64,000 nt of DNA from NCBI GenBank assembly GCA_028015205.1, contig CM051514.1, positions 7,812,001 to 7,876,000 on the forward strand, read 5' to 3'. Below, one piece after another: positions 35,291 through 45,610 of the stretch. Position numbers and translations under genes: made by a program. Position 1 is the stretch's first letter. Each line of letters opens with the position of its first letter. This stretch comes from Mytilisepta virgata (taxonomy: Eukaryota > Mollusca > Bivalvia > Mytilida > Mytilidae). The notes beneath the pieces are model-generated. The model was not told the origin of the DNA and did no database searches. It saw nothing but the letters and a program-made list of their open reading frames with translations.

Positions 35291-35852
35291 ACAACGAATG
35301 TCTGCATACTTTTGGTATCAACACAATTTATATGGAAATTGATTTTAAGATAGCTCAAACCTAATGTCACACAATGTTACTGAACATATAAACCATTCCA
35401 GCTGAACTACATAACTCATTTCCGGTATCACGAATCTGACTCAAAAATTATAATTTGAAGCAAGTTGTTTCCCTTGCATAAAGCGACTTAAGCTTCTACT
35501 TAACTAAGAAAAACTTAAGTAATATTACATCAGAAACCCTCAATTTTTATCATATCAATCCACACCAGTTAGCCGATGTTTCTTAAATAACTCTCATACG
35601 AATAACTTTTTGTTCGTGGGTTAAAAAAGAGTCCGGGCGTGTTTGAATAGCACTTATCCGTTAAAAATTAGTCAATATTTTAGAGCCTTACAATTACTTT
35701 CGACAAAACAAATTTATTTAGAGCTCGATTGATTTTCTGATAATTTATTGTTATTTTGTAAAAAGGTGTTGCTTTATTGCCAAAGTTTACAAAATAAAGG
35801 TTCATATTATACTGCAAGTGTGCAAGACGTTTCACGAAGAAATCTGCCTTGA

Positions 35853-35880
35853 TTTTTTTTTTTTTTATCTTTATTCTCAT
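35853..35880 (-). terminator. LINE polyadenylation signal and A tail
   Basis: On the minus strand: GAGAATAAAGAT followed by 14 A residues. AATAAA directly before the tail fits an element that ends at its own cleavage site or was copied from a polyadenylated RNA. Confidence 0.75.
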
Positions 35881-36009
35881 AAAGTCAGTTACACTGATAC
35901 AGAGAAGGATAACGAAAACATAAAGCATACAATACAGTCACAGACAATACAAGACTATTTACACTATGTACACAAACTGAACTAACCTTACAATAAAAGG
36001 TACCTGGTT

Positions 36010-39000
36010 CTAGCCAGGGGTAATACAGTGAGAATTTATGTCTTTTATGAAGTTACATAGTTTTTGTAGCAGCGACTGTTTTTTGCTCGACATTAATTGT
36101 GAGAATTTATAAGTATTCAAATTTTGTAAATAAAACCTAGGAATATATTTTTTTCGATTCTCTGACAAAAAAGTGCATTCCAAAATATAATGAAATTCAT
36201 CCCCAAGTTTTTGACTATTACATAAATGACAATATCTATTTTCTCTAGCTATATGTTGCCACCTACCGGTTTCAATTGGTAAATGATGGTTTGTTGTTCT
36301 AAATCTGCATAAAATCTTTGCTTGTTTTTGGCTCAGAATATTGAGATATTCTTCAAATTCGAATTTTGTTTTATATATTCTGTAGTTCAGACCTTTTGAC
36401 GATTCGAAAACATCAGTATTCCAGTTTTGAATAAATTGATCTAACAGTCGTTGCTTCACATTAAGTTTAAGCCATTCATTGTTCATAAAATTTTCTGTTT
36501 GCCAAATGTTTGATAACCCACAATTGTCGAAAATGTGTTTAACATATTTTATCCATGGCATATTTGCATTTTCATTTTCAAATTCTTTTCTTGAGAGTCT
36601 GTACATAATATATGAAACCTTGGATTGTTTACCATTTATAAGTCTTCCCCAATATGACACAGCTCTAATTTTAATATCAATACTTAAAGGGTGTCTTCCT
36701 AATTCGCCATAAACCATGTAATTAGGTGTTGACGATTTTAAATTTAAAAGTATTTTACAGAATTTTAAATGAACTTTCTCTAAAATATCAACTTTACCAA
36801 AACCCCATATCTCACAACCATACATTAATATTGGTTTTACCATTTTGTCAAAAAGGTCTAATTGAATTTTAATTGACAGTTTGTAATTTCTTCCAAGTTT
36901 TAAAACATGATACATAGCTTTATAAGCCTTTTCTGATAATTTCTTCTTCGTCAGATCAAAATTGCATGTTTTAGTAAAAAATATACCCAAGTAATTAAAT
37001 TCTTTTACAATTTCAATGTCAGTATTTTTATATGTAAAACTCTGATTTAAAGGTTGTCTTCCTAAACCAAAAATCATGATTTTTGTTTTATTAGCATTTA
37101 CTTTGAGTTTCCACAAATCACAATATTGAGAAAAGGCATTTAGCTGTAGTTGAAGATCGTTTACACTTTCTGCCATTAATACAGTATCATCTGCATACAG
37201 AAGAACAAATATTTTCAAATACATATCAAGTTTTCTTTCTAAGTCAATTGTTACGGTGTTCAAACCAACAATATTTTTTGATGACAGAAAATCCTCTAAA
37301 TCATTTAAAAACAATGAGAAAAGAAAGGGTGATAAATTTTCTCCCTGTCTTACACCTGTTTCACAGTTAAAATATTCTGATATACATTTTTCATGTGAAA
37401 TGCAAGATTTTATATTTGTATACATATTATATATCACATTATACATTTTACCATTTATGTGATTTAAAAGTAACTTATGAAAAAGACCATTTCTCCATAC
37501 CTTGTCAAAAGCCTTTTCAAAATCGATGAAAGCACAGTACATTTTTTTTCGCTTACATTTAAGAAGTTGGAATAAGGTGAATATTGAAAATATGTTATCT
37601 ATAGTTGAGTAATTTTGTCTAAAACCTGTTTGGTTTTCATTTAATAGAGACCATTCCTCAGAAAAAGTATTTAGTCTGGCGTTTAAAATAGCAGTAAATA
37701 ATTTACCAAAACAACTGACAATTGTAATTGGTCTGTAATTTTTTGGATCACTTGATTGACCTTTATTTTTGTAAATTGGTTTAATGATTCCGGATAACCA
37801 ACTTTTTGGCAAAATACCAGATTCGAAAACTATGTTGAATAATTTTTCGTAAATATCTAGGAAAACACTGGAACTATTTTTAATGTATTCGTTTATTATA
37901 TTGTCATCTCCGCATGCTTTATTATTTTTGAGCGATTTTATACATTTAAGTATTTCATTCTTTGAAATTGGTTGATTTATCTGTTCATTTATATCATTGG
38001 GGAATCCATTTTCAGGAATAGGTGTAGGCTGTTGTTCATCTGGGCTAGCTTTATTCAGATCTTTAAAAAAGTCAAATAAAGATTCCATGTCTATATTTGG
38101 TTGTTTTTGTTTTTTATGGGTGCCTAATTTTTTCCAGAAATATTTTGGGTCATTTATTGATGCATCATGTAAATCGATTGATAGTTTATGACAAAAATCG
38201 TTATATTTTTTATCCATAACATTTTTATAAGCCTTTTCAGCCTCATCCATGTTAGAACGATTTTCTATGTTGTTGTGAGTCTTAAATTTTCGTTTAAGTC
38301 GTCTAAAATTTTGTCTTGCCGTTTTGCAATCAGCATCGAACCAAGGTTTGTCATTGTTATTTTCATTATTGTGCATTTCATTGTTTTGTTTAGGTTTATA
38401 AGTTCCAAAAGTTCTTGCTGCTGACTCGTTAAAAACCTCACCGATGCTACTTACAAGGTTATTTATATTGTTTTCATTCATTTCCATAGTTAAGTTTTCG
38501 AATTCAGAAAGTATGTCTTCAATTTGACGTATTTTGTCAATCGAAAGATTTTGATTGAAGTCATTTGCTTTTTCGTTTTTCCATGGTTTTACCTTTTCAG
38601 AATTATTAAAATCATTATTTTTAACAATATTTTCACTTTCATTTACAGCATAAGATTTAAGTACCAGGTGAAGCGGAGTATGCACATCTGAGAAAAGCTT
38701 ACTATGTTCTAATATTTCAAATTCTGAAACAAATTTTAAAAGCTTGGGACTACTTATACAGTAATCAACTACACTTGCATTTCTGCAAGTAAATTTACCT
38801 ATACCGGCATCATCACCTATTCGCCCATTTAATATAAACATATCAGATCCTTTGCAAAAATTTAGGAGTAAATTTCCATATCTATTTTTATTCTTATCCA
38901 GACTCACTCTCTTTGTTTTAATATTAAGAGTTTCTAATAATGTGGACGAATTATTTATAAATTCAGTTATATAATTTTCCGTATGTTTATTTTCTTCTAT

Positions 39001-40017
39001 TTCAAAATAATCAGTTTCTTCACCGGTTCTTGAGTTAAAATCGCCCAATAAGCAAATATGTTCTGACCTATTTATCATTTGTAAAAATTCTTGCTCTATT
39101 TCATGAAAAGCATCATCAGATGAATATTTAGTATATTCTGGTGGAATATATACTATCCCAAAAATTACCGGAATGTTAGTACCGACCAATATTTTGCTAC
39201 ATTTAAACCACATGACATATTTACTTTTCGTTTCTATGACTTCAATATATTCATTTAGTTCATCTCTATAACACAACATTATACCACCAGAGCGTCTACT
39301 TGCAACTTTCTTTCTGTTTTTCATCACGGATTTATAACCAGGTATATCAATTATGTCAATATCGTCAGTTTTTGTTTCAACGAGACATATTATATCGTAG
39401 TTTTCAATCAACTGTTTAAATTCAGGATACTGTAGTCTTGTTTTAATTCCACAACAATTTAACCCTAAAATTTTCTTTGTATTTTCAGAATTTTGTGATT
39501 GTTTACAATCCTGATCAATATTTCCTTTATCAAATTCCGAATCCGTAAGCGAGTTGCAAGTGTCATTCTGATCAGTCATTATTATATTGTTAGTATATCT
39601 GACCGATTCAGTTGTTACATGATCACACAACTCATTTATATCTGAGTATATATCTACATTTTTTCTTTCTTTTATAATTGAATTAAAAGCCAAATCTTTT
39701 ACGAATATGTAAGTTTGTTCTATGTAGTTATTTTCAATTTCAATCGTAAGCTTGTGGTCAGACATACTATCATTGCTACAATTTACACAGTCAAATTTAC
39801 AACAGTTACATATCTGTGTGAAATAACATGATGATTTAGTATTTTTACATGTATTTGCCCTAGACGAGTTATCTTTAACACCGTCTTCAAAAGTAGAAAA
39901 ATAAAACAAGTTTTCGTCAGTATTTACATCTTCGTAGTTGATATTACCAGCAGAGTTAAATACCCCCTCGGCGTCCCTAGTACACCATATCACCCGATTC
40001 CGTATGTACGGTACCAA
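36010..40017 (-). CDS. LINE ORF2: endonuclease-reverse transcriptase
   Basis: 1,335 codons from 40017. The first codon is TTG; the frame is open back to a TAA at 40045-40047. The first ATG is codon 85 (39765), with A at -3, so the product is probably about 1,251 aa unless entered by frameshift. Domains in order: N-terminal Cys cluster (residues 64-80); APE-type endonuclease about 184-453 with VETK (E214), GDFN (325-328), VDY (417-419) and DVHTP (444-448); RT about 690-985 with FIDFEKAFDK (830-839), GVRQGENLSP and catalytic YADD (941-944); and a C-terminal motif C-x2-C-x9-H-x4-C (C1263, C1266, H1276, C1281). It would nick target DNA and prime cDNA from the nick. It overlaps ORF1 in the +1 frame. 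No internal stops. Antisense frames in this span are shadows. Confidence 0.93.
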   Translation of the reverse strand: MVPYIRNRVIWCTRDAEGVFNSAGNINYEDVNTDENLFYFSTFEDGVKDNSSRANTCKNTKSSCYFTQICNCCKFDCVNCSNDSMSDHKLTIEIENNYIEQTYIFVKDLAFNSIIKERKNVDIYSDINELCDHVTTESVRYTNNIIMTDQNDTCNSLTDSEFDKGNIDQDCKQSQNSENTKKILGLNCCGIKTRLQYPEFKQLIENYDIICLVETKTDDIDIIDIPGYKSVMKNRKKVASRRSGGIMLCYRDELNEYIEVIETKSKYVMWFKCSKILVGTNIPVIFGIVYIPPEYTKYSSDDAFHEIEQEFLQMINRSEHICLLGDFNSRTGEETDYFEIEENKHTENYITEFINNSSTLLETLNIKTKRVSLDKNKNRYGNLLLNFCKGSDMFILNGRIGDDAGIGKFTCRNASVVDYCISSPKLLKFVSEFEILEHSKLFSDVHTPLHLVLKSYAVNESENIVKNNDFNNSEKVKPWKNEKANDFNQNLSIDKIRQIEDILSEFENLTMEMNENNINNLVSSIGEVFNESAARTFGTYKPKQNNEMHNNENNNDKPWFDADCKTARQNFRRLKRKFKTHNNIENRSNMDEAEKAYKNVMDKKYNDFCHKLSIDLHDASINDPKYFWKKLGTHKKQKQPNIDMESLFDFFKDLNKASPDEQQPTPIPENGFPNDINEQINQPISKNEILKCIKSLKNNKACGDDNIINEYIKNSSSVFLDIYEKLFNIVFESGILPKSWLSGIIKPIYKNKGQSSDPKNYRPITIVSCFGKLFTAILNARLNTFSEEWSLLNENQTGFRQNYSTIDNIFSIFTLFQLLKCKRKKMYCAFIDFEKAFDKVWRNGLFHKLLLNHINGKMYNVIYNMYTNIKSCISHEKCISEYFNCETGVRQGENLSPFLFSLFLNDLEDFLSSKNIVGLNTVTIDLERKLDMYLKIFVLLYADDTVLMAESVNDLQLQLNAFSQYCDLWKLKVNANKTKIMIFGLGRQPLNQSFTYKNTDIEIVKEFNYLGIFFTKTCNFDLTKKKLSEKAYKAMYHVLKLGRNYKLSIKIQLDLFDKMVKPILMYGCEIWGFGKVDILEKVHLKFCKILLNLKSSTPNYMVYGELGRHPLSIDIKIRAVSYWGRLINGKQSKVSYIMYRLSRKEFENENANMPWIKYVKHIFDNCGLSNIWQTENFMNNEWLKLNVKQRLLDQFIQNWNTDVFESSKGLNYRIYKTKFEFEEYLNILSQKQAKILCRFRTTNHHLPIETGRWQHIARENRYCHLCNSQKLGDEFHYILECTFLSENRKKYIPRFYLQNLNTYKFSQLMSSKKQSLLQKLCNFIKDINSHCITPG

Positions 40018-41137
40018 CTTGGCGGCCGCTCGGGGATGGAGGATTTACAATGCCCCTCGGTGATGGTCGAGGTTCGCTGCCCGGCGATGACTGTTCCGAA
40101 AGTTTTGGCCGTTTGAACGGTCTGTCACTGTTTTTAGGTGTTTGTACAAGCGAATCTCGGTACCCGGTTCCAACGACATTTGTACTGTTCTGAGCTCCGA
40201 CTGGTTCAGAAGGGGCGGGCACAGTGTTGTTACTAGTATTTGGGATATATCTGTTGCCATCTATAAAGAGTTTATCACGAACAAGAACAGCATTTTTCCT
40301 TTGGTATAAAGCGTCTCGCAATACAGGGTACAGGGGTTTCCGTCTATCTTCAACAGATTTGGGGAATTGCCGGTGAATTCCCCAACGGGTGCCCTTGAGC
40401 CAACGTGCTCTTGACATTACTTCCTCTAGCTCTTTGTGGTATAAGAATCGGGCTACGATCGGTCGTATCTTACCCGGAGTACGTTTCCCAAACCGATGGA
40501 TATTTCCGAATTCGATCGGATGCTCTATCCCCAATTCCTGATAGATGAAACCCCTCAACTTAGCCTCAGTATCTTCTCTTTTGTTTTCAATTAGATTGGT
40601 AAAGATTAAATTGTTCTTCATAGACCTGCATTGTAAGTCCTCTATTGCTTCATAGATTTTACCTAAGTCGGTCGGATTAATGTTCGTATTGTTTGCGGTG
40701 TGTCTGCCTTGTTCAAGGATTTCTATGCGTTTTTTCAATTGATCAACTTCTCCCTTTAATAATATGGTGTTTTTATTCATTTTACTACCATCGGCATATA
40801 GCTTAACGATGTTCGAAACATTCTTCTGGACTTGTTCTTCTACTTTATCATACAAGTTACTCATGCCCTCGCAGCTGTCTTCACACTGTCGGAATTTTTT
40901 ACGCATTTCGTCTGTTTCGGTTTCAATTTGTGTTACACGCCCGGAAACTAACATTATTGAGTTTGATAAAGTTTCAAAAAATTTGTCTATGTTTTGACTC
41001 ATATAATCTAAATTGCTTTGTATATTGGTTACAATTTGTAGAATCATGTTTAATACGGGATTGTCTGATGCATTTTCAATTATTTCGCGACTCTGTCGGA
41101 TCAATGAAGAGGTTTCTTCCAATGACTGCGTAGCCAT
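39977..41137 (-). CDS. LINE ORF1: RNA-binding chaperone-like protein (L1 ORF1 type)
   Basis: 386 codons from an ATG with a good context (ATCATGG). Residues about 40-145 are heptad-rich and probably a coiled coil. Residues about 165-300 follow the L1-ORF1 (Transposase_22) RRM and C-terminal domain pattern: NNLIFTNL, GNIHRFGKRTPGKIRPIVAR, FLYHKELEEVMSRARWLKGT, HRQFPKSVEDRRKPLYPV and AVLVRDKLFIDG. The last 85 residues are Pro/Ser/Asn-rich and look disordered. Family role: a trimer that coats the element RNA in the ribonucleoprotein. It ends TATGGTGTACTAG, overlapping the ORF2 frame by at least 41 nt. Assignment rests on motif recognition by eye. Confidence 0.88.
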   Translation of the reverse strand: MATQSLEETSSLIRQSREIIENASDNPVLNMILQIVTNIQSNLDYMSQNIDKFFETLSNSIMLVSGRVTQIETETDEMRKKFRQCEDSCEGMSNLYDKVEEQVQKNVSNIVKLYADGSKMNKNTILLKGEVDQLKKRIEILEQGRHTANNTNINPTDLGKIYEAIEDLQCRSMKNNLIFTNLIENKREDTEAKLRGFIYQELGIEHPIEFGNIHRFGKRTPGKIRPIVARFLYHKELEEVMSRARWLKGTRWGIHRQFPKSVEDRRKPLYPVLRDALYQRKNAVLVRDKLFIDGNRYIPNTSNNTVPAPSEPVGAQNSTNVVGTGYRDSLVQTPKNSDRPFKRPKLSEQSSPGSEPRPSPRGIVNPPSPSGRQVGTVHTESGDMVY

Positions 41138-41911
41138 GATGATATGTGATTTACAATTGGATAATCGAGATGACGTATAAATGTTTATTCACAGCTGACT
41201 GAATAATATTACTATAAATTCGTAGGTTTACAACCAGGGTCCAAAGTCCAATCAGTGTTACGATGTAATGGATTTGTTGTGATATATGTAATTACTGTTT
41301 ACCCTCGGGTGACAGGTCGGGTCTCAATGAACAGTACTAAGTTAATATATACAATAATTATAATGTAAATACATAGGGGTTAAGAACTCCCAGCATCTCT
41401 GTGGAAAAGTTATATATCACGGATGAGATAAGTTATTATATATTCACTGTTTCGAAATTTTCTCCATAATATTCCGTAGAACTACCCAAAATCCAAGTTT
41501 TTCTTCCGGACAAAATAACCCTCCATTTTCATATAAGTCACATGATCTGTTCTTGATCAAATGGTGAAATTTTAATCCTAATCCAAATACAAACCTTAAA
41601 AATGAGTCATAAAGGGTACCGGAAAAGTATTGTTTAGTGGTTTCTACACACATGTAAGAATGTTTGCATTATCATATTCCTAAGTTTCATAGTATTTAAC
41701 GATCTTCATTTTAAGTTATAATTTTTCAATTTTGTGTTGACACGAATTTTTACGGCACTTTTTTCTATGTTGTAACTTTTTGTTAGTCTCATACCTCAGA
41801 ATCATGGTAGGATTTTTGGGATTTGTGCAATCTCTAAAAATCCGTTCCTTTCTTTCTTCAATCACATACGATATCGAGCGATGTTCAGTATTACTGTTTT
41901 TAAATGAAGTA
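41138..41911. other. LINE 5' UTR and flank
   Basis: The first 200-300 nt upstream of ORF1 are presumed 5' UTR with an internal promoter (family knowledge). No boundary is visible. A 69-codon frame at 41444-41653 (-) is not recognised. Confidence 0.4.
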
Positions 41912-42194
41912 TTTTGTTTATTTAATTAGTTGGGGTTTTACACCGTTTTCGGCACATTTGACTATTTCGCGGCAGCCATTTTTTATTGGTGGAGGAAGCC
42001 GGAGTACCCGGAGAGAACCATCGACCTTCGGAAAATTGGCAATCCTTGTCAATTAAGATCGGAGTCGAACACACCCCGCCACATGTGAGATTCGAACTCA
42101 CAACCTTAGCGTTGACAGGAATGACAGGGTAGTGATCACTAGTAGTCATGTAGTCATGACGAACTACCTAAAGCACTCAGCCACCGAGGCCCCC
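41912..42194 (-). mobile_element. tRNA-derived SINE, copy 2, with perfect TSD
   Basis: Same family as 1335-1597. In minus orientation it has the head GGGGGCCTCGGTGGCTGAGT, a B-box GAGTTCGAATCTCACATG, the body with GGAGTACCCGGAGAGAACC, and an A/T tail. It is flanked by the identical 12-mer TTAAATGAAGTA (41900-41911 and 42195-42206), a clear target-site duplication. Relative to copy 1 it carries extra short duplications inside the head (AGTCATGTAGTCATGACG). The 75-codon frame 41922-42149 is incidental. Confidence 0.9.
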
Positions 42195-42231
42195 TTAAAT
42201 GAAGTAACTGATGAGCAACAATGATCATTCA

Positions 42232-42631
42232 TTAAGGATGTTCGCTGGTCATGTTTTTGAATTTAATTTGTCAGATGTTCAGAATCATCTGGTTTTATCC
42301 ATTTGAATGCCATAAATTATCTTTCCCGCTAACACCCATTTTTCTTTTCATAAATCTTTTGCATGCAGAATAATAAGCCATTTGTAAAAATCTTATAAAA
42401 TCCTTGTTATTTTTTAATGGTTTTTTAGAAATAAAACTTGTCAATGATAAAGCTATGTAAAATAAAAGAGGATATTATCCCGCCAAATTTTCAATGTCTT
42501 ATATCTCGAAAACAAACACACGGACCTATAATTTGTTTTCGATCATTTAGTTCCTTTATTAATCCACCATCAATATTTACCAGTGTTATGAAGGGCTTGT
42601 TATTTTGAAACTGAGCAGCGAACATCCTTAA
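42232..42631. mobile_element. TTAA-flanked MITE, copy 5 (diverged)
   Basis: 400 bp, TTAA at both ends. Left TTAAGGATGTTCGCTGGTC, right GCAGCGAACATCCTTAA. The interior differs considerably from copies 1-4, so this is an older copy or a subfamily. It lies 26 bp from the SINE's duplicated target site. Confidence 0.75.
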
Positions 42632-42899
42632 ATGCATTAATTTCGTGCGTGTTATAATAGTAAACACTGTTTAATCAGACAACTAATGTGTAAATGTATA
42701 AAAAATATTTAGCGAGTATATTTTAACAAAATTTAAATACATGTACATGTATGTAGTATATTAATAAGCCAAATAAGTTTTTTTTTAAATATACCACAAG
42801 AGAAAAAGTGGTTAAAAGGATATTTTTTTTCAAAATATTACAAAATTCATAGACTTGTATTGTAAGTATTTAAGTTTTTGCAAATTCATTAAGTCGCAC

Positions 42900-43185
42900 A
42901 GATAAATGATTTAATCGTTTTTGAAACGACTAAAGATACCACCATAGGTGTCTTAGACTTAATTCAAATATTAAGAATTTTCTTTACTTAAGTTGTTTTA
43001 AGCATATGACTTAAGAGGAGTGGGCGGGGTTTCAACAAACTAAGATTTTGCTAAGCAAATTCTTAACTTAAATTGTTTTATGCATACTACTTAGGCAATG
43101 TGGGCGGAGTTTACTTAACTTGAGTAATTTCTTAGCAAAATCTTAACTAAAGAAGTCTTATGAATACAGGCCCTGGGCCCTAGTT
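42900..43185. repeat. Duplicated AT-rich module with TTAAG words
   Basis: Two related modules, 'gtggGCGGGGTTTCAACAAAC' (near 43020) and 'gtggGCGGAGTTTACTTAAC' (near 43100). Each is preceded by AAGTTGTTTTAAGCATA/AAATTGTTTTATGCATA and followed by TTGCTAAGCAAA/TTTCTTAGCAAA. The end, TTATGAATACAGGCCCTGGG, resembles the ends of small foldback elements. Class unknown. Confidence 0.6.
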
Positions 43186-43920
43186 TGGTCAAAGATAATT
43201 GACCTATCAGATATCAGCATGTACCTTCAATTAAAACATAGCTAAATACGTGTAGGATGCACTGAGGTATCCTTGTGATTGAAATTACTAATATCTCGTT
43301 GAATATAGATGTATAAATAACCATATTTGTCGCATATACATAGTACAGTTCACAAAATGATATTAATCTTGAATATTTATTCATGATGGAGGATAACAAA
43401 CCAATTATGGCACCACAAAAATCATTTTAGTGGATATCATATCTCTGTTGGTATAGAATATTTTGATTTCTATGAATTCCTTATATGTTAAATATAATTC
43501 CATTGAAACATAAAAATAATACCATCTACGAAGTTAATGAGTACTTGCATCTATATAATGAATATAAATGAAGGATAGTATTCGGCCTTTGACTTGTAGC
43601 TTTCATATTTATCAAAATCGAAATGAAATGGGTACCATCTTCAACCTATTTATTAGACACTTGTGAGAAATATTCAATGATCGATTAGCAATAAGAGAGG
43701 TGTTTATAAAGACTCTATGTATACAAACACGTATTTAAACATATTTATTGTTGACCATCGGTTTCATTTGAAAAGTAAATGATGAATTCGATATCACAAC
43801 AAAAATTTTTTTTCGTGCTATTGTTGAATAAAACTATGGGTAAATGTATAAACTGTGGGTAAATGTACAAACTATGGGTAAATGTACAAATGTAATTATA
43901 AACTAGGTATGATTGTGATC
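43186..43920. other. No gene recognised
   Basis: AT-rich. The phrase 'actatgggtaaatgta(c/t)aaac' is repeated three times at 43832-43890. Nothing else supported. Confidence 0.35.
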
Positions 43921-43929
43921 GCAAGCGAG

Positions 43930-44640
43930 TCACAAGATGTCTCCCAAACCCCCATTGCCACTATCTAGAGCTTATCAGTAACCCCCTAAATTCCCTTTTG
44001 CTCTATTCACCTACAAAATTTCAGAATCCTACCCACCTAGGTTACAGAGATATCGCAATGTCCTATATAATGACCTTTTCCTGTTTCCATGGAAACAGCG
44101 GCCATTTTGATTTTTTTTTAAGCCCTTTGCAATCGCTATCATTTAAAACCCCTAAATATCAATTTTCATTGAAATCGAAGCACTTCGAAAGAATTTCGAA
44201 TTTTGGGCCCGAAAAATCACATTTTCGTAAATAACACGAAAACCGTAAATATCGCTTCAAATTTTTTTTTCATATAATTAAAGAGCACCTTTTGCTCTAT
44301 TCACCTACAAAATTTCAGAATCCTACCCACCTAGGTTACTGACATAAAGCAATGTCTCCTATATAATGACCTTTTTCTGTTTCCACGGAAACGGCGGCCA
44401 TTTTGAAAATTTTAAAAGTCATTTGCAAAACTTCAGGTCACCCTTAACATATTCCCAAAGTTTCATATTGATTGGACATTGCATCTTTGAGAAACGTCGC
44501 GGACAACATTGAACGGAAAGAAAAAGGAAAGAAGAAGAAGAAGAAGAAGAAGAAGAAGAAGAAGAAGAAGAAGAAGAATAATAATAAGAAACCGGACAAA
44601 AACAATATGTCTCCCAAAACTTTGTTTGGGAGACATAATA
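43930..44640 (+). mobile_element. Non-autonomous element with GTCTCCCAAA ends and internal duplication
   Basis: Starts near AGATGTCTCCCAAACCCC (43936). Two internal copies of a block of about 120 bp follow (43995 and 44288), both with TTTTGCTCTATTCACCTACA, AGAATCCTACCCACCTAGGT and GGAAAC(A/G)GCGGCCATTTTGA. A (GAA)n tract lies at 44530-44578. The element ends in a hairpin, GTCTCCCAAA...TTTGGGAGAC (44610-44635). The organisation parallels 51025-51350. Reading frames over the GAA tract are low-complexity artefacts. Confidence 0.65.
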
Positions 44641-44649
44641 AAAAAAAAT

Positions 44650-44930
44650 CTATTATACCAATTTTAATGCAAAACACGAGCACAGTGTCGATGTTTTACT
44701 CAAAGACTAAAATGTGGAAAACCAAAACAATTATCCAAAAGAGGAAATTTAAAAAAAAAAAAAATACCAAAATTACCAAAGGGTAAAGCCATACCATCTA
44801 AAGAGAGAGCTATGCACGGAAGAGATACTCCTTGTTTATCAAAAAATTTAACCTTTTTGTAATCGCAAATTTAAAGTATCAATTTTGGGCTAGTATCAAA
44901 ATACTAGCAACTGAGCTGGTGATACTCCCG
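44650..44930 (+). repeat. Dispersed repeat B copy
   Basis: Contains 'gtggaaaaccaaaacaatta', 'gagagagctatgcacggaag' and 'gatactccttgtttatcaaa', matching 4700-4830. Followed by 'ttgggctagtatcaaaatac'. Confidence 0.6.
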
Positions 44931-45194
44931 TTGACCTGGGTTCACTAACCAGAGGTATTTACTCAAATGACAGTTAGTTAAGAATCATCTGCCGCTATAT
45001 TTGCCAATACACGAAATTTCTAATTTCTGCAGTTTCGCGTATTTTTTTTTTTTTTTTTTTTGCAACAAAAAAGATATCGTTGGATGACTTTATTCGTGCT
45101 ATTGGCCCTGAACAATTTGTAAATAAAGCGAACGAACATTTATCTGCAGTGACATGTATTATACTGACATTAAATGTAGTTTTATCGAATGATA

Positions 45195-45440
45195 CAAAAT
45201 TGATGTCTAATATGCCTGAAACTATAAAATGGATAATAGGAAAGATCAACAATGACATACCAATCAATCAACGCCACCAGCAGACAGAATCCCGGACAAA
45301 ACTTTACATAAATGAGCACAAAACACAAACATAAATACAACAGAGGGTTATGATTATGACGATAGTCTGATTTTGTACAGACACTGAATAGTGGTGGGTT
45401 AAACAGGTTTTAGGGGCCAGCTGAAACCCGCCTCGAGTGT
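45195..45440 (-). repeat. Dispersed repeat C, partial copy
   Basis: Shares AACAATGACATACCAATCA and 'gtacagacactgaatagtgg' with 30895-31230. Confidence 0.6.
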
Positions 45441-45610
45441 GGGATTTTCTCGCTGCATTGAAGATCCATTGGTGTCCTTGGGCTGCTTTCCGTTCTTCGG
45501 TCGAGTTGTTGTCTCTTTGACACATTCCCCGTTTCCATTCTCTGTTCTATTTATGGGCACCCAAACCTCCACCTTATCTATCCTGGCATTCTGGTTTTCC
45601 ACTACACAGA
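45440..45610 (-). repeat. Dispersed repeat G, copy 2
   Basis: Minus-strand copy of 12478-12590: GAAACGGGGAATGTGTCAAA and GAGACAACAACTCGACCGAA, continuing with the tail AATGGATCTTCAATGCAGC. It follows repeat C directly. Confidence 0.75.

Larger units (their letters stand above)
35853..41400 (-). mobile_element. Apparently full-length APE-type LINE (non-LTR retrotransposon)
   Basis: Minus-strand element: 5' UTR (upstream of 41137, boundary uncertain, about 41.4 kb), ORF1 (41137-39977), ORF2 (frame to 36010), and a 3' UTR of about 150 nt. It ends with AATAAAG and an oligo-A tail (A14 on the minus strand, 35866-35853). Both ORFs are uninterrupted over 5.1 kb, whereas every other element in the window is broken. 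No target-site duplication could be matched, because the 5' boundary is not visible. Another truncated member of the clade lies at 18250-19030. A two-ORF plan with L1-type ORF1 and APE endonuclease is established for several LINE clades; I do not assign one. Confidence 0.9.

Noticed and set aside
36479..38424. Plus-strand frames of 64-78 codons
   Set aside because: They are shadows of LINE ORF2 on the opposite strand.
44472..44786. Lys-rich open frame
   Set aside because: It is a translated GAA microsatellite and A-rich tract at the end of a mobile element.
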